Assembly (NCBI GenBank): GCA_012845835.1
Contig: JABAKD010000002.1
Span: forward strand, 18,103,629 to 18,167,628
DNA length: 64,000 nucleotides
Reading direction: 5' to 3'
From: Undaria pinnatifida
Taxonomy: Eukaryota; Sar; Phaeophyceae; Laminariales; Alariaceae
Both the position numbers and the translations under genes were made by a program. The notes beneath the pieces were generated by a model. That model ran no database searches, was not told the DNA's origin, and saw nothing but the letters and a program-made list of their open reading frames with translations. The first letter of the stretch is position 1. Each line of letters starts with the position of its first letter. Positions 54,516 through 64,000 of this stretch are shown piece after piece.

Positions 54516-56829
54516 CCAATTCATTTCATGCCTTAGCCAAAGAGTGCTACCTCTGGCGCAGCACAAACGTCCGACTTGTTTGCTACGCTGAATAGAGTGA
54601 AAAGGGCCGTACGCCGTAGTACCGTTGACTTCGTCCAGATGACTCCTACCTGAAAGAGAACGCCGTGTCTGACATCCACGCGCTCGTTGCCTTCTATCCA
54701 GTGGGCGTCTGACTTGATGCTTGGGGTCAAGAGCCGACCTCCCGATTCGTCCTGAAACGGTGGAAAAATGTGCGGAGAACACATACAAGGGTAGCTCAAG
54801 GACTGATACATCATCAACGTCATGGACCGACAAATTCAATCTACAACACACTTACAAAGGGAAGGCAGCTACGTGACACGAAGCAATAACAACCCAAGAG
54901 CCAGAAACAAAAATGGGAACACCTCGTCAGCAATGTGATTCCCATAACACAACGCCTAGTATACGAGGTTGGCGCACTATTATTGTTTGACAACAATATC
55001 TAGGCACGTCCATTTTCAGGACAATAGCAACAACACTACTACTATCACGGCAGCAACAAAACGTTGCGCCATGAAACTTAGACGCGTGCTGCGGTATGGG
55101 TATAACTGTTTAACTAAATATTTCTGAGATGACGAGGGCTCCTTATCCAAAATCCGTTAGAATGTTACTATTTTCGCTTTTGAAATTTAGTTTTTGTGTT
55201 CATTCCGAGGCCGTGGGATTGTTCGCCGGGATGAACTTTCATTTTTTTTTCCAAATTAGTTTATCGGCGAGTGAGGTGTAAAGCTCCGGGAGTGAAGACC
55301 CTCAGAAAATGATTAGTGCACCTCTTCAGTAGGGTGCGTCTCTAGCCGTACTGCATGTAGTGACACGCATGGCACCCGCTGGTGGTGTGCACCTGTGGTC
55401 AAGGATCTCCTCATCTATCAGCTGTACGCATAGACTAGTCTATAGTCTATATCACAAAAAAAAATGGTTTCTGTCCAACACTGACTGGAAGAGGAACCCG
55501 GTGGACAACGACAATGGTATAGACCGGTCGAGGTATAAAACGATTATATACTGTACTGCAGACACATACATGCTACGCTGGAGTTGCACCGATGAATTTC
55601 TGGGGCCCCTCACGAGAGGGCTGCAGGACCTCCACTGTTAATAACGTATTCGGCGCTTTGAGTATACTGAGAAGGGAACCAGACGAACAAACCAATGGCC
55701 TAGGTATGCTGAAAAACACATTAAAAATAAACACACACGCCAGCTCTAAGATCAAAGATAACACAAATTGCAAAGCAAGAATGTTTCGAAGATAAAACGT
55801 ACTGCAAAACAAGGAGTTCGGGTTAAGGAGCCGAAGGACTGTCACTTCATTTTCTGCTACAACACCGAGTTTAGGCCCCTAGCGCAAAGTGACCTGTACC
55901 TTAGTTAAACATTTGATTGAGCGAAAGTACTCCTTGCCAATTTACCATGTCGGCGCTTGTCACGAAACCAACATTGCACCAGCGCTTACGACTTACGATT
56001 ACATAAGAGTCGAGGCTCGCGCGAGAGGCCGGCGGATTATAAAGTCAAATTTCGGGGCCGATTTCTCGACAAAGCGGCAGCGGAGAGTGCATACATACGA
56101 CGAGCGACGCGTCGATGGAAATATCTCGATGATGTCGATCTTCCCAGAGCCGCCATTTCCGTTGTTTGCGCCCCCCTCAAATTGGAAAGAAATCGGCTCG
56201 GTAATTCGTCTCAGGGGGGGGTGTTGTATTAGGTGTTACGAGGGTACCTGGAGATGCATCGCGTGGCATGTCCGCTGCTGACGTGCAAGATATAGATCGC
56301 GTGGCATGTTTGCTACTGACAAACGAATGAAACTCACCGAGCGGGATGGATGCGTTCTCGCCGCTGCTTCTGCGAAGTTGTAGAAAGTCCAGCAACAGAA
56401 CACCGTCTTGACCGCAAGTAGTCTCATGGTCCCAGTCTAGCACACAACCTGGCGATAATCGGTGCGTGTAGCGTGTATGGCTGGGTGTATCACTCATTGT
56501 CAAGCCCCACCCACGATTTTTTCGGGACAAAATAATAACGCTCAGCGTTAACTTGGGAAAGCAATTACGGTGCTTACAGACTCGGGCTGCTGTACGAGTA
56601 GATGTAACATGTTTGTCGCAACAAATTTCTGACAGACTTGCTCGTGAACTATTTTTGAAGAAACTGTTATATATACTGTAGACCACACTACCCGACATCG
56701 TTGGAATGGGATGCTTTGGGATCTACGTTTAATCTAGGCCGCCGACTTTTATGCACCGGTTCGCACCTTCAGACTCCCCAAAAGAACCAGGACATTATAT
56801 GGGTGTTATTAATGTTGTTTTGAGGCCCT
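54516..56829. other. unassigned sequence with repeat debris
   Basis: Overlapping short frames at 55889-56281 show no domain. 55600-55835 is a third, weaker copy of the repeat at 44305. Confidence 0.4.
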
Positions 56830-57054
56830 TTGCTTTGCAGTGGCTCGGGGTCACCCGCGCGAGCGACCGTCGTGTTCGTTTCCGGTCTTCTTGAGCTCTT
56901 CTTGTCTGTTTCACTTCCACGATGTGAGTCCACAACAATGAATGGAACGTAAGCTGCGCTTCGCGAAAATAACTACCTCAAGCATTTTTTGTCCGTGAGG
57001 TAGAGTCTCTCGTGCGAGTGCCGCAAGCCCTGCAGTGCAAAGTGGGGTACCCCC
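56830..57054. mobile_element. degenerate MITE-family remnant
   Basis: GGGGTCACCCGCGCGAGCGACC near 56847 in pieces, and CTCTCGTGCGAGTGCC near 57005, look like two subterminal palindromes of a MITE. GTGGGGTACCCCC near its right end abuts the intact MITE at 57055, suggesting one MITE inserted in or beside another. Confidence 0.5.
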
Positions 57055-57331
57055 GACCCAGGCTACGGTAGGGGGGTCCCCTTTTGGGCCTTTTATTTCA
57101 GTGGCTAGGGGTCACTCGCGCGAGTAACCCCTTTGTTCCTATGCAATCTTACGTTTTCTTTATGTTTTTCATTGACGAAATCAATCCGCAATGAATGCAA
57201 AGGTGATCTAAGCTGCGCCAAACCAAGTGCCTAAACCATCTTCATCCATCCGTAGGGTACAGAGCTACTCGTGCGAGTGGCTCAAACACACCAGTGAAAA
57301 AGGGGGTACCCCCCCTACCGTAGCCTTGGTC
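57055..57331. mobile_element. MITE, 4-bp TSD family, copy 4
   Basis: 277 bp, ends GACCCAGGCTACGGTAGG and CCTACCGTAGCCTTGGTC, with palindromes GGGGTCACTCG/CGAGTAACCCC and GAGCTACTCG/CGAGTGGCTC. Closest to copy 2. The 4-bp flanks (CCCC, CCGG) are not identical, so the target duplication is eroded or hidden in C-rich sequence. Confidence 0.88.
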
Positions 57332-58329
57332 CCGGGGCCCGTACGTAGCCTTGACCCTGGAGCCAGCGCAACGGCTGGTAGACAATATTTATCGCGGCAA
57401 GCGTTAAAACTTCAGAATCGCCACCCTCGATTTTTTTGTGGGTACAGCATAAGGAACTAGTGTGGGGAAGTGGTTCCCGCTCCCAGGAGGATTATTTTAC
57501 CGATACACGGGGGGCAATTGCGTGCGTTTTCCCCTGTGTGCGATCAGATCTCTGGTCGAGCAAGACGCGTAACAAAGGCGTGCTACTCTACAGGGAGCAC
57601 GCCTCGGCTAGTAGAGTTTCTCTTCATGGTGACGGAGATTTTTATCCCAATAATAGCGTCGGAACGTAAGTTTTGTGGAAGCTGTTGTTGTTTGCACACC
57701 TAGACGATGGCATTTATTTATAGTAAGGTTTTGCACATAATAATACTTCCCAAGCTCAGGGTGTGGGTGAGATACACAGCGCCTCGAGATAGAAGCGCCT
57801 CTCATATCAGATACAAGTCCGTGCACCTTTCCCGTGCGTATCATGCGTCCGCGCTGCGAAAGGGATACACTAGGGACCCCGATTCATGAGCGGGTGCCCT
57901 GTGACTAACTGAAACAAGCGCTCGTAACTATGCCTTGCTCTTGTTTGTGGTGAGAAATGTAAAGCGTTTAGTATAGGCGAGACACGCCGACTTCAACGCT
58001 CTTATATCAAGAACGCTCTTTTCCTGGGGTCACTGCTACATTGAGGTACGCACTGTCATACGTTTCGGAGAACGTTTTGGCCACAAAACATGTTTTTTGA
58101 ATGACGGAGAGCTCTCTGCTGAACCCAACAAAAATCGTCGGAATATTTTTTCTTGTTCGGCAATTCGTTCGATGCATACCCTGGCCATTAGATGGTCGCT
58201 TGTTTCGCAAATAATTGTCGCTTTTCAGCTCAGTTTTTGGGAGACTAACAGAGCTCACACTCGAAAGACATACTTGCAGACACCCCCTCCGTGGAGTAGT
58301 AGGTGAATATCGACCCTACCGTAGCAAAC
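57332..58329. other. unassigned sequence
   Basis: Short frames only, no domain recognised. Confidence 0.4.
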
Positions 58330-58650
58330 CATGTGGGGTTCGAATCCTCCCGTGAGCGTACTCGTGCTCGTGTGGATTTTTCTTGCGTAGACCAATTGAC
58401 GAACGGAAACCGTGAGGGCGTGAGTTAGCAGAACATTCGATGAAAATCGGTGAGCATAGCAAGCGGAAAAAATGGAGATGCTGAACGCTATGCCTAATGC
58501 AACATGACAAATGAAGATATGTTCCAGCGGGAAGAAGGGGGAAGACGCCTATGACCGCGTCTTGTCTAGAACGTCGCTGACGGTAAAACTTCTTACGACT
58601 TGAGCTGGAGAGTAAAGGAAATGATTAGACTAGAAAAGGAAAAAAAGAAT
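58330..58650 (+). mobile_element. tRNA-derived SINE, plus strand, 5'-truncated
   Basis: It begins near the box B (GGGGTTCGAATCC, 58333-58345) and continues with the SINE body (GGCGTGAGTTAGCAGAACAT, GAAAATCGGTGAGC) and a diverged TATGACCGCGTCTTGTC. It lacks box A. More diverged than the other SINE copies. Confidence 0.75.
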
Positions 58651-58737
58651 AAAATGTTAAGAGCCTCAGGAACAAATTGGTCTACCTCTTCCGTAGCCTG
58701 TGTCGTAACCAACAAGAGACCAGCACATTAAGCGCAC

Positions 58738-59006
58738 GTGCGGTAGGGGGATCACGTTTTGGAGGCCTTGTTTGAAGTGGCTCTCGGTCACTCGCGCGAG
58801 TGATCCCCCTCTTCGTTTGCGGTACTCTCCGTTCGTGCTGTACGGTTAAACTTTATGATACGAATCCACAACAGAATGGTATGTTACGCTGGGCCAACCC
58901 CCCCCCCGCCTAGCGTCCTTTTTTCAGTGAGATACGGAGTCACTCTTGCGAGTGACCCAAGCCTGGGGATGAATAAAGAGGTACCTTTCCCTACCGTAGC
59001 CTCGGG
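58738..59006. mobile_element. diverged MITE-family member
   Basis: GTGCGGTAGGGGGATCACG at the left and CCCTACCGTAGCCTCGG at the right, with palindromes GGTCACTCGCGCGAGTGATC (58785-58804) and GAGTCACTCTTGCGAGTGAC (58931-58950). Same architecture and length as the intact MITEs, with decayed ends. Confidence 0.7.
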
Positions 59007-59048
59007 CGATTTCACTGCGGCAGAGGTGTACCCATTTCAAGACTATCC

Positions 59049-59066
59049 GGTTGGGGTTAGGGTTAG
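59049..59066 (+). repeat. telomere-like TTAGGG run, second copy
   Basis: Same 18-mer (GGTTGGGGTTAGGGTTAG) as 17106-17123. It lies just beyond the 3' side of a minus-strand LINE RT fragment. Confidence 0.8.
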
Positions 59067-59144
59067 ATCTACGGATTCCCACTAGCCCTGCCGTTGCCCA
59101 CAGTCGTGTTGAAGCCCTGAGAAAAAAAATGTTGTTCTAACGTT

Positions 59145-59456
59145 TTACTTCGACAAAGGCGATACAAGCCCCTGGGCCGACTTCGAGACAACGCCTGCAT
59201 CGTTGGCGAAAAGCGTGCCCCACTCGGCCCTCCGCGCGCATACCAACAGGTTTTCGACTCTGCCAGCCCCATCGTCATCGCGGTGGACTAGGTTTTGCAC
59301 GATACCTTCATCTTGGCTGAAGCAAACGAGGACAACGTGTAACGCAACGGCGAAGAACATGCTGTGGAACAACGGCGATAGCACGCAACTCTTCCGAAGC
59401 CCGTGCGTAGCACCAACCATTCTAAATGCCCGCCATCGTCCGGGCGCACACGCCAT
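59145..59456 (-). pseudogene. LINE RT fragment, second LINE family
   Basis: The minus-strand frame has THGLRKSCVLSPLFHSMFF (RT motif B) and, after about 45 residues, TLFANDAGVVSKSAQGL (catalytic box region). Sequence between them differs from the LINE at 19551, so it is a different family. As in that LINE, Asn replaces the first Asp of the A-D-D box. Truncated on both sides. Confidence 0.75.
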
Positions 59457-60280
59457 TGTGGAACCGGCGGATAGCTACAGGCACCTTGGCTGATACGCTG
59501 AAGCGTGCGAACTTCCCATGGTAGCTCTCAGTCGGCAGTCATCAGCTTTCACCACGTCGATAACGCACATGTGCAAAAGGGGATTTTCCTATCTCGTCCG
59601 AGTTCTTTATGCTGGCGCACGACAAACAGCATATCCATTGTGGGCGGGTCTACTGTCATCGTCAATGTCTATCGATCGTTACCTTCCCCAATCAATGGTG
59701 GCCTACAGAGCCCATCGATGGATATTTGCACAATCTTCTTCGTGGATAGTGTCTGTGCATGGATGGTGTGTACAATCGCTTATGGTGCACCATGGCTATC
59801 GATAGACAACCCCCACAGTCCATTGTGTGGTGTGGTTGGCAACGGCCAGCAATGGACCCCCTTTACACTCTATTGAGTACAGCAATGGCAATCGATGTTC
59901 GGTGGGGACATGCTTAACAACCAATTATTGTGGTTGGCAACGGCCATCGATGAACATGCTTCTTAATCTAATGTGGCGGCCAATGACCATCGTTGGACAT
60001 GTTTAAAAATTCAGTGAGGCAGCAATATATTTTATTTGACGTTTAGGCAATAGGCGGCTAGCATCATGGGGTGGGTTTTGTATTTGGTCGGTAAATCCTG
60101 GACAACAGAAACGAAATAGGACATTGCAGCTACAACAACAGCAGTAGCCCTGAAAACGTGTTTGCCAATGGGCGTTGTAAACCACAATCGGCTGGAAACG
60201 CTATCCATCAATAGATACCGTCAGAAACAGTAGATGTCGGGAAAGCACCAACAATCTTTTTCTTTTTTTTCCGCCTAGTT
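59457..60280. other. low-order repetitive sequence
   Basis: Words such as GGTTGGCAACGGCCA (59840 and 59932) and CCATCGATGG recur loosely from 59640 to 59995. No gene. Confidence 0.45.
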
Positions 60281-61541
60281 TGTCCAAACGCCCCACTCAC
60301 AATCGAAATCGGCCAGAGTAATAAACACCTTTACGCAGTTGATATCACGTCATTATCTTTCTGATCATCCATGACGTAGTTTTCATTCTTTCCCCCCACC
60401 CCCCTCAACCCCCCCCTCCAACGGCCCCTCTTTTCCAACCACCCGCACGATCGCCTAGACCTAGCACCACGCGTATAACAAGCCCCTACATATATTTGAT
60501 CTCACAGCCGCAGTGTAATTGAATATTATTTGTGACCTAAACCTCCTGAAAAATCTTCCCCCCCACCCCCCCCCCCTTCTCGCTCTCCCTTGCTCAAACG
60601 CCCCACCCAATATCGAAATCCACCAGAGTAATAATACTTCACGCACTGGATATCACCTCATTATCTTTCTAGAGCCATCCATGCCGCTGCTTCCCCCCCC
60701 CACCCCGCCCCGAACGCCCCCTTCTTCCCCACCACCCGCACCACCGCCTAGACCTAGCACCACACGTATAACAAACCCTTACATCTATGCCACCTAAAGC
60801 TCTTCCCTTCCCCCCCTACTACCCCCCCCCCCCCCCCCCCGCCCCCACCTCCCCACCCCATCCCACCCCCATCCCCTCGAACACTCCGCCCTCTCTCTAC
60901 TCACTGATTGTACGACCTACCCCAGGATATACATGATGAACTGATGCATTCTTTCCAAAACCGTCACATTTATCCCCTCGAAATAATGTATAGTTTCCAC
61001 GCACAGATTGAGCTGCCCCACCCGCCCCACCCCCGCCCCAACCCCCCCCCCCCTATGATAAACTGGTGCATTTTTTTTTTTTTTCCCAAAACCGTCAGAT
61101 TTATCCCCTTAAAGGATTTATGGCTTCTACGCACAAAAAATTGCCCGCCCGTCCGCCCCCCCACCCCCCCCCCTTCCCCCCCCCTCCAACCCCGCTCGCT
61201 TTTGATCAAAACCAGGCCCTCACGTCCTTCAAAACTCCGCCTTCCCCTCACCGGTTATTCGACTTACAGGATTCACTTGATAAACGGAAACATTTCCCTC
61301 CACAGCTGTCAGAATTTGTCCCCCTCAGAAACGGGTTTTATAGTTTCCGCGCACAGACTGACTAACATCACCCTGTTGACCCTGATAGCTACACTGTAGT
61401 TGCAAGGGGAGTCGCCGACCTATACCCTTAATGAGGACACACAACCCGTAATACGCGCGATCGGAGTATCACACACAGCTTGCAAATATGAGTTTCGACA
61501 AAATATTCGATCTCACAGCTGGAACGTATTTTTATTTTTAT
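60281..61541. repeat. C-rich tandem element, related to the insertion at 22368
   Basis: Two units of about 310 bp begin near 60281 and 60593. Each has CATTATCTTTCT, a poly-C block and CGCCTAGACCTAGCACCAC. Shorter units follow with AAAACCGTCA and TTATCCCCT. The right part matches 22640-22985 (TTTTGATCAAAACCAGGCCC, CGACTTACAGGATTCACTTG). No coding capacity. Confidence 0.8.
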
Positions 61542-61546
61542 AATAT

Positions 61547-61918
61547 TGTTATAAGGCTTAGTTTGGGTAAGCTATTGGTTACTCAGTTGCAAGTGGTCAA
61601 ACGGACTAATACCCCACTAATAACCTTGACAAATGGCGTCGTCGACAGACCATGGGTTTTGGGGTCGTGGGTTCGATCCCCACATCCACCATAATAAACT
61701 TTTTCAGATTTTCCCATGGCGAACTTGAAAAATACTCTCCCCGGTATACCCAGGAAATGAAACGGCTTGGATAATTGACAGGTCCGCCCGTATATTCGGC
61801 CGACCTGGTATCCCGCCGTTTCAAGGGGGGAGAGTGTTATAAGGCTTAGTTTGGGTAAGCTATTGGTTAATCAGTTGCAAGTGGTCAAACGGACTAATAC
61901 CCCACTAAGTCCTTAACA
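61547..61918 (+). mobile_element. TRIM-like miniature LTR element
   Basis: Direct terminal repeats 61547-61631 and 61835-61918 (about 85 bp) begin TGTTATAAGGCTTAG and end TTGACA or TTAACA. ATAT lies on both outer sides (61543-61546, 61919-61922). TGGCGTCGTCGACAG at 61634-61648 is placed like a primer-binding site. CAAGGGGGGAGAG at 61822-61834 is a polypurine tract directly before the right repeat. The 203-bp interior has no gene, but carries a tRNA T-arm-like GTGGGTTCGATCCCCAC near 61669-61685. It would need proteins from a full LTR element. Confidence 0.85.
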
Positions 61919-61922
61919 ATAT

Positions 61923-62502
61923 AACTTAGCAGGACATTGTTTCCAAATTGGCGCCATATAATATATATTTGTCCCAAAACAAATAATGATATTTACAGGA
62001 ACAATAACCCTCATGGTACCGCGGTAGGTATCATAGTGCATTTCGTTATTGAATTCGCGTAGGGACACGTACGTACATGGATATAGAAGTGGCAAGCGCA
62101 CGCATGACTAAACGAGGAGGAGGTAGTAGTGATTACGATTACTGCACCAGAAAAATCCACACAGCAGCATTGCGAGTGGCTGCGTCCCCGGGGCCTCGAG
62201 GGTGGTATTGTACAAGTTCGGCCAAATCGACATAGAGTTTGCACACGTACGTGCAAGCAATATAGGTACTACTAGTGAAAAGAGCACACACCGCGATGCT
62301 GTCTTACACACAACACGCTTTTTGTCCGTGACTTATTATATATGGCATGGGAGGAGAGTGTACCAAATAACAGGAGGAAATAACTTTTTGACGCAAGAAA
62401 CAAGGGGGAAAATCGTTCCTCCTGTTGTTGTTGCTAAGATGTGCCACGCGGAGGTAGGTCGTAAGTAGACGGTATCCACGGAAGGAACCAGTGGCATGCA
62501 TT
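61923..62502. other. unassigned sequence
   Basis: No feature recognised. Confidence 0.4.
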
Positions 62503-62613
62503 CGTCCCGATATCGCATCGTTTGGTAGTTATTTTCCCCAAGAAGGCTCTTTGGCAATTTGTCCCGGTATCGCATCGTTTGGTAGTTATTTTCCCCAAGA
62601 AGGCTCTTTGGCG
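62503..62613. repeat. 57-bp tandem duplication
   Basis: CATCGTTTGGTAGTTATTTT... occurs at 62516 and 62573, spaced 57 bp, with nearly identical following sequence. It creates a repeated peptide in a minus-strand frame that I do not take as coding. Confidence 0.9.
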
Positions 62614-62624
62614 AAATGAAGGTG

Positions 62625-63655
62625 GCGTGGATGGCGTGCTTGGTTGTTGCTGTGGTCCCTGACTCCGTGGCAGCTGTGGTCGTTTGCCGGTCAAGTGCAA
62701 CGGTCATGTTGGTGCGTCACCGGCAAAAAAAAATGTTGCTTTGTACTTGACGTTCTCCTTGCTGCTGATTGCTGATTGATCATCTCCAGGACAATGAGGA
62801 TTTTGTGTTTTTTGGCACACTTCTACTTTTCAGCTTCTTCTGGACATACAAGCCGTGGTCACAGGTGTCGTCCTTCCCTTCCCCACCCCGGTTATTATCT
62901 TCATTCTTTTTGGCGCATAGGGTTCAGCACCCGCTGGTCGTCGATTTTTCGTCGAGTGTTGCTAACTTACAGTCTCGTGCTTTCCGCAAAAAAAGTCAAT
63001 TAGTGCACAACAAGAAAAAGTCCCACGAATTGATACGAGTACGCACTTTGGGGGGATTCGAACTCACGAAACTGACCTACACCAGGCTCGAGTATAATAA
63101 CCTGATACGCCACCGGGGCAGGGTGAGTTGTATTGAGCCGTTCGCCCCGGTGGTCTATTAATAGTGGGGTTACACTTGAATACTACTATCATTACTAGCG
63201 TTGGTCCTTGAGTTAAATTCCCACCGTTGTGAGCTTTGGCTTTATTTATTGGCAGCAATAAATGGGAAAAAAAGGATCAACTAACTGCTTGCTGCTGATA
63301 TCGCCTAGCAGCGTGGGTAGGTACAACTCGACGCGAATCGACGAGGGAAGAAAATTGGTGAATTCTTCTCGCGGTAAAAATTAAGACATGTACCGTAGTG
63401 GGGATGGGGGAGGGGAGCCCGCGCTCTATGACCCCGGATCGGAGTTATTCTACTGGGAGGGCGAGAGTAGTGCGAACATAATAAATAGGATTTGAAAACA
63501 AAAGAAGTGAAGTCAAGTGGCTTTATTGCTGCTGCTGCAGCAATGCTGTTATAATGCGATACCCAAGCAAGTTGCACCGATCGACTCGATCCGGACCCAC
63601 TGCTGTATACGGAGTATTATGCAATTGGTCCATATACAACTTCTCTAATCACACA
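62625..63655. repeat. composite SINE-bearing repeat, copy 2
   Basis: Collinear with 14575-15600. It contains the minus-strand SINE (62800-63120) and a plus-strand tRNA-like head near 63143. Confidence 0.85.
62800..63120 (-). mobile_element. tRNA-derived SINE, minus strand, second composite copy
   Basis: Minus-strand start near 63120. Box A TGGCGTATCAGG lies at 63101-63112 and box B GAGTTCGAATC at 63055-63065. The body matches the other SINEs, including CTGTGACCACGGCTTG near 62850-62865. The plus-strand tRNA-like head beside it has a 7-bp insertion within box A (TGGTCTATTAATAGTGG at 63151-63167), so that promoter is probably dead here. Confidence 0.8.
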
Positions 63656-64000
63656 CCAGTATGAGATGATAGTAATTGCACTTGCTGAGCTTCTTAGTGA
63701 GCGGTGGTTTCCTCTATCCACGAACCCCATCAGAGCGGATCAATCGAAGGTTGAGTTACACTGTGCGGGGTGGTATCGATGCAGGGAGTCAAATGAAATG
63801 TGCGCGTACCGCGGGGTTGGGGGTATACGAATAAAATCTCAGCAGTAGTGCGAATTGCCCCATTTTTTTCTAGTTGTAAATTTATTATTTTTTTTTTTGT
63901 TTATCCTCCGGCGGATGGGGAAAAATAAAGCTTTAGCTCACCACACTTCCGCGTATTTCCATACGCGTCGTGTGTCGATTTAACTCAGTTGCTTTCGCAG
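63656..64000. other. unassigned sequence to window end
   Basis: No gene recognised. T-rich stretch near 63860-63900. Confidence 0.4.

Noticed and set aside
55889-56281. Two overlapping plus-strand frames of 130 and 91 codons
   Set aside because: Neither shows a domain, and they compete with each other.
61669-61690. Complete tRNA gene
   Set aside because: A good T-arm is present, but no matching 5' acceptor strand and no coherent D and anticodon arms are found upstream.
61606-61824. 72-codon minus-strand frame containing VGIEPTTPKP
   Set aside because: This peptide is the usual artefact of translating a tRNA T-arm on the opposite strand; it lies inside the TRIM.
62336-62707. 123-codon minus-strand frame with an internal peptide repeat
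   Set aside because: The repeat comes from a 57-bp DNA tandem duplication inside repetitive sequence; no domain.

Overview
The window is 64 kb of eukaryotic nuclear DNA made almost entirely of transposable elements, their debris and simple repeats. I found no intact host gene, rRNA or complete tRNA gene. It holds APE-type LINEs, Ty1/Copia and Ty3/Gypsy LTR elements, tRNA-derived SINEs, MITEs and a TRIM. GC content is intermediate, there are long homopurine and microsatellite tracts, and short TTAGGG-type runs occur. This fits a repeat-rich protist or alga, and a stramenopile such as a brown alga is my best guess, but that is inference rather than something the sequence proves. || Layout. 1-6.3 kb: an old minus-strand LINE, split by about 5.1 kb that carries a second LINE on the plus strand. 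6.3-16.7 kb: repeat debris, a 223-bp tandem array with a SINE inside it, a minus-strand Copia RT/RNase H fragment, a MITE, a composite repeat with two head-to-head tRNA-like promoters, and two minisatellite families. 17.1-23.3 kb: two more 5'-truncated copies of the same LINE, with a broken BED-type zinc-finger reading frame between them. The second copy is itself interrupted by a C-rich insertion. 23.47-29.97 kb: a structurally complete 6.5-kb Copia element (267-bp LTRs, TSD AGTTG) whose single gag-pol frame has three in-frame stops. 30.26-38.37 kb: an 8.1-kb Gypsy element (LTRs of 423 and 392 bp, TSD AGTAG) with several frameshifts and stops. 38.7-40.1 kb: a repeat mosaic holding two MITEs. 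40-48 kb: mostly unassignable sequence. 48.4-51.8 kb: a minus-strand, internally deleted chromodomain-type Gypsy derivative that keeps gag and protease only. 52-64 kb: debris, a MITE, a second SINE, a LINE RT fragment from another family, a C-rich tandem element, a compact TRIM, and a second copy of the composite SINE repeat. || How the parts work together. The autonomous-type elements (LINE, Copia, Gypsy) are all broken here. The non-autonomous ones (SINE, MITE, TRIM, deleted Gypsy) would need proteins supplied from elsewhere. The SINE shares a short 3' motif with the LINE, which suggests a SINE-LINE partnership. The three LTR elements differ by about 1%, 4% and 8% between their LTRs, giving an insertion order. 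Several nested insertions give independent relative dates.
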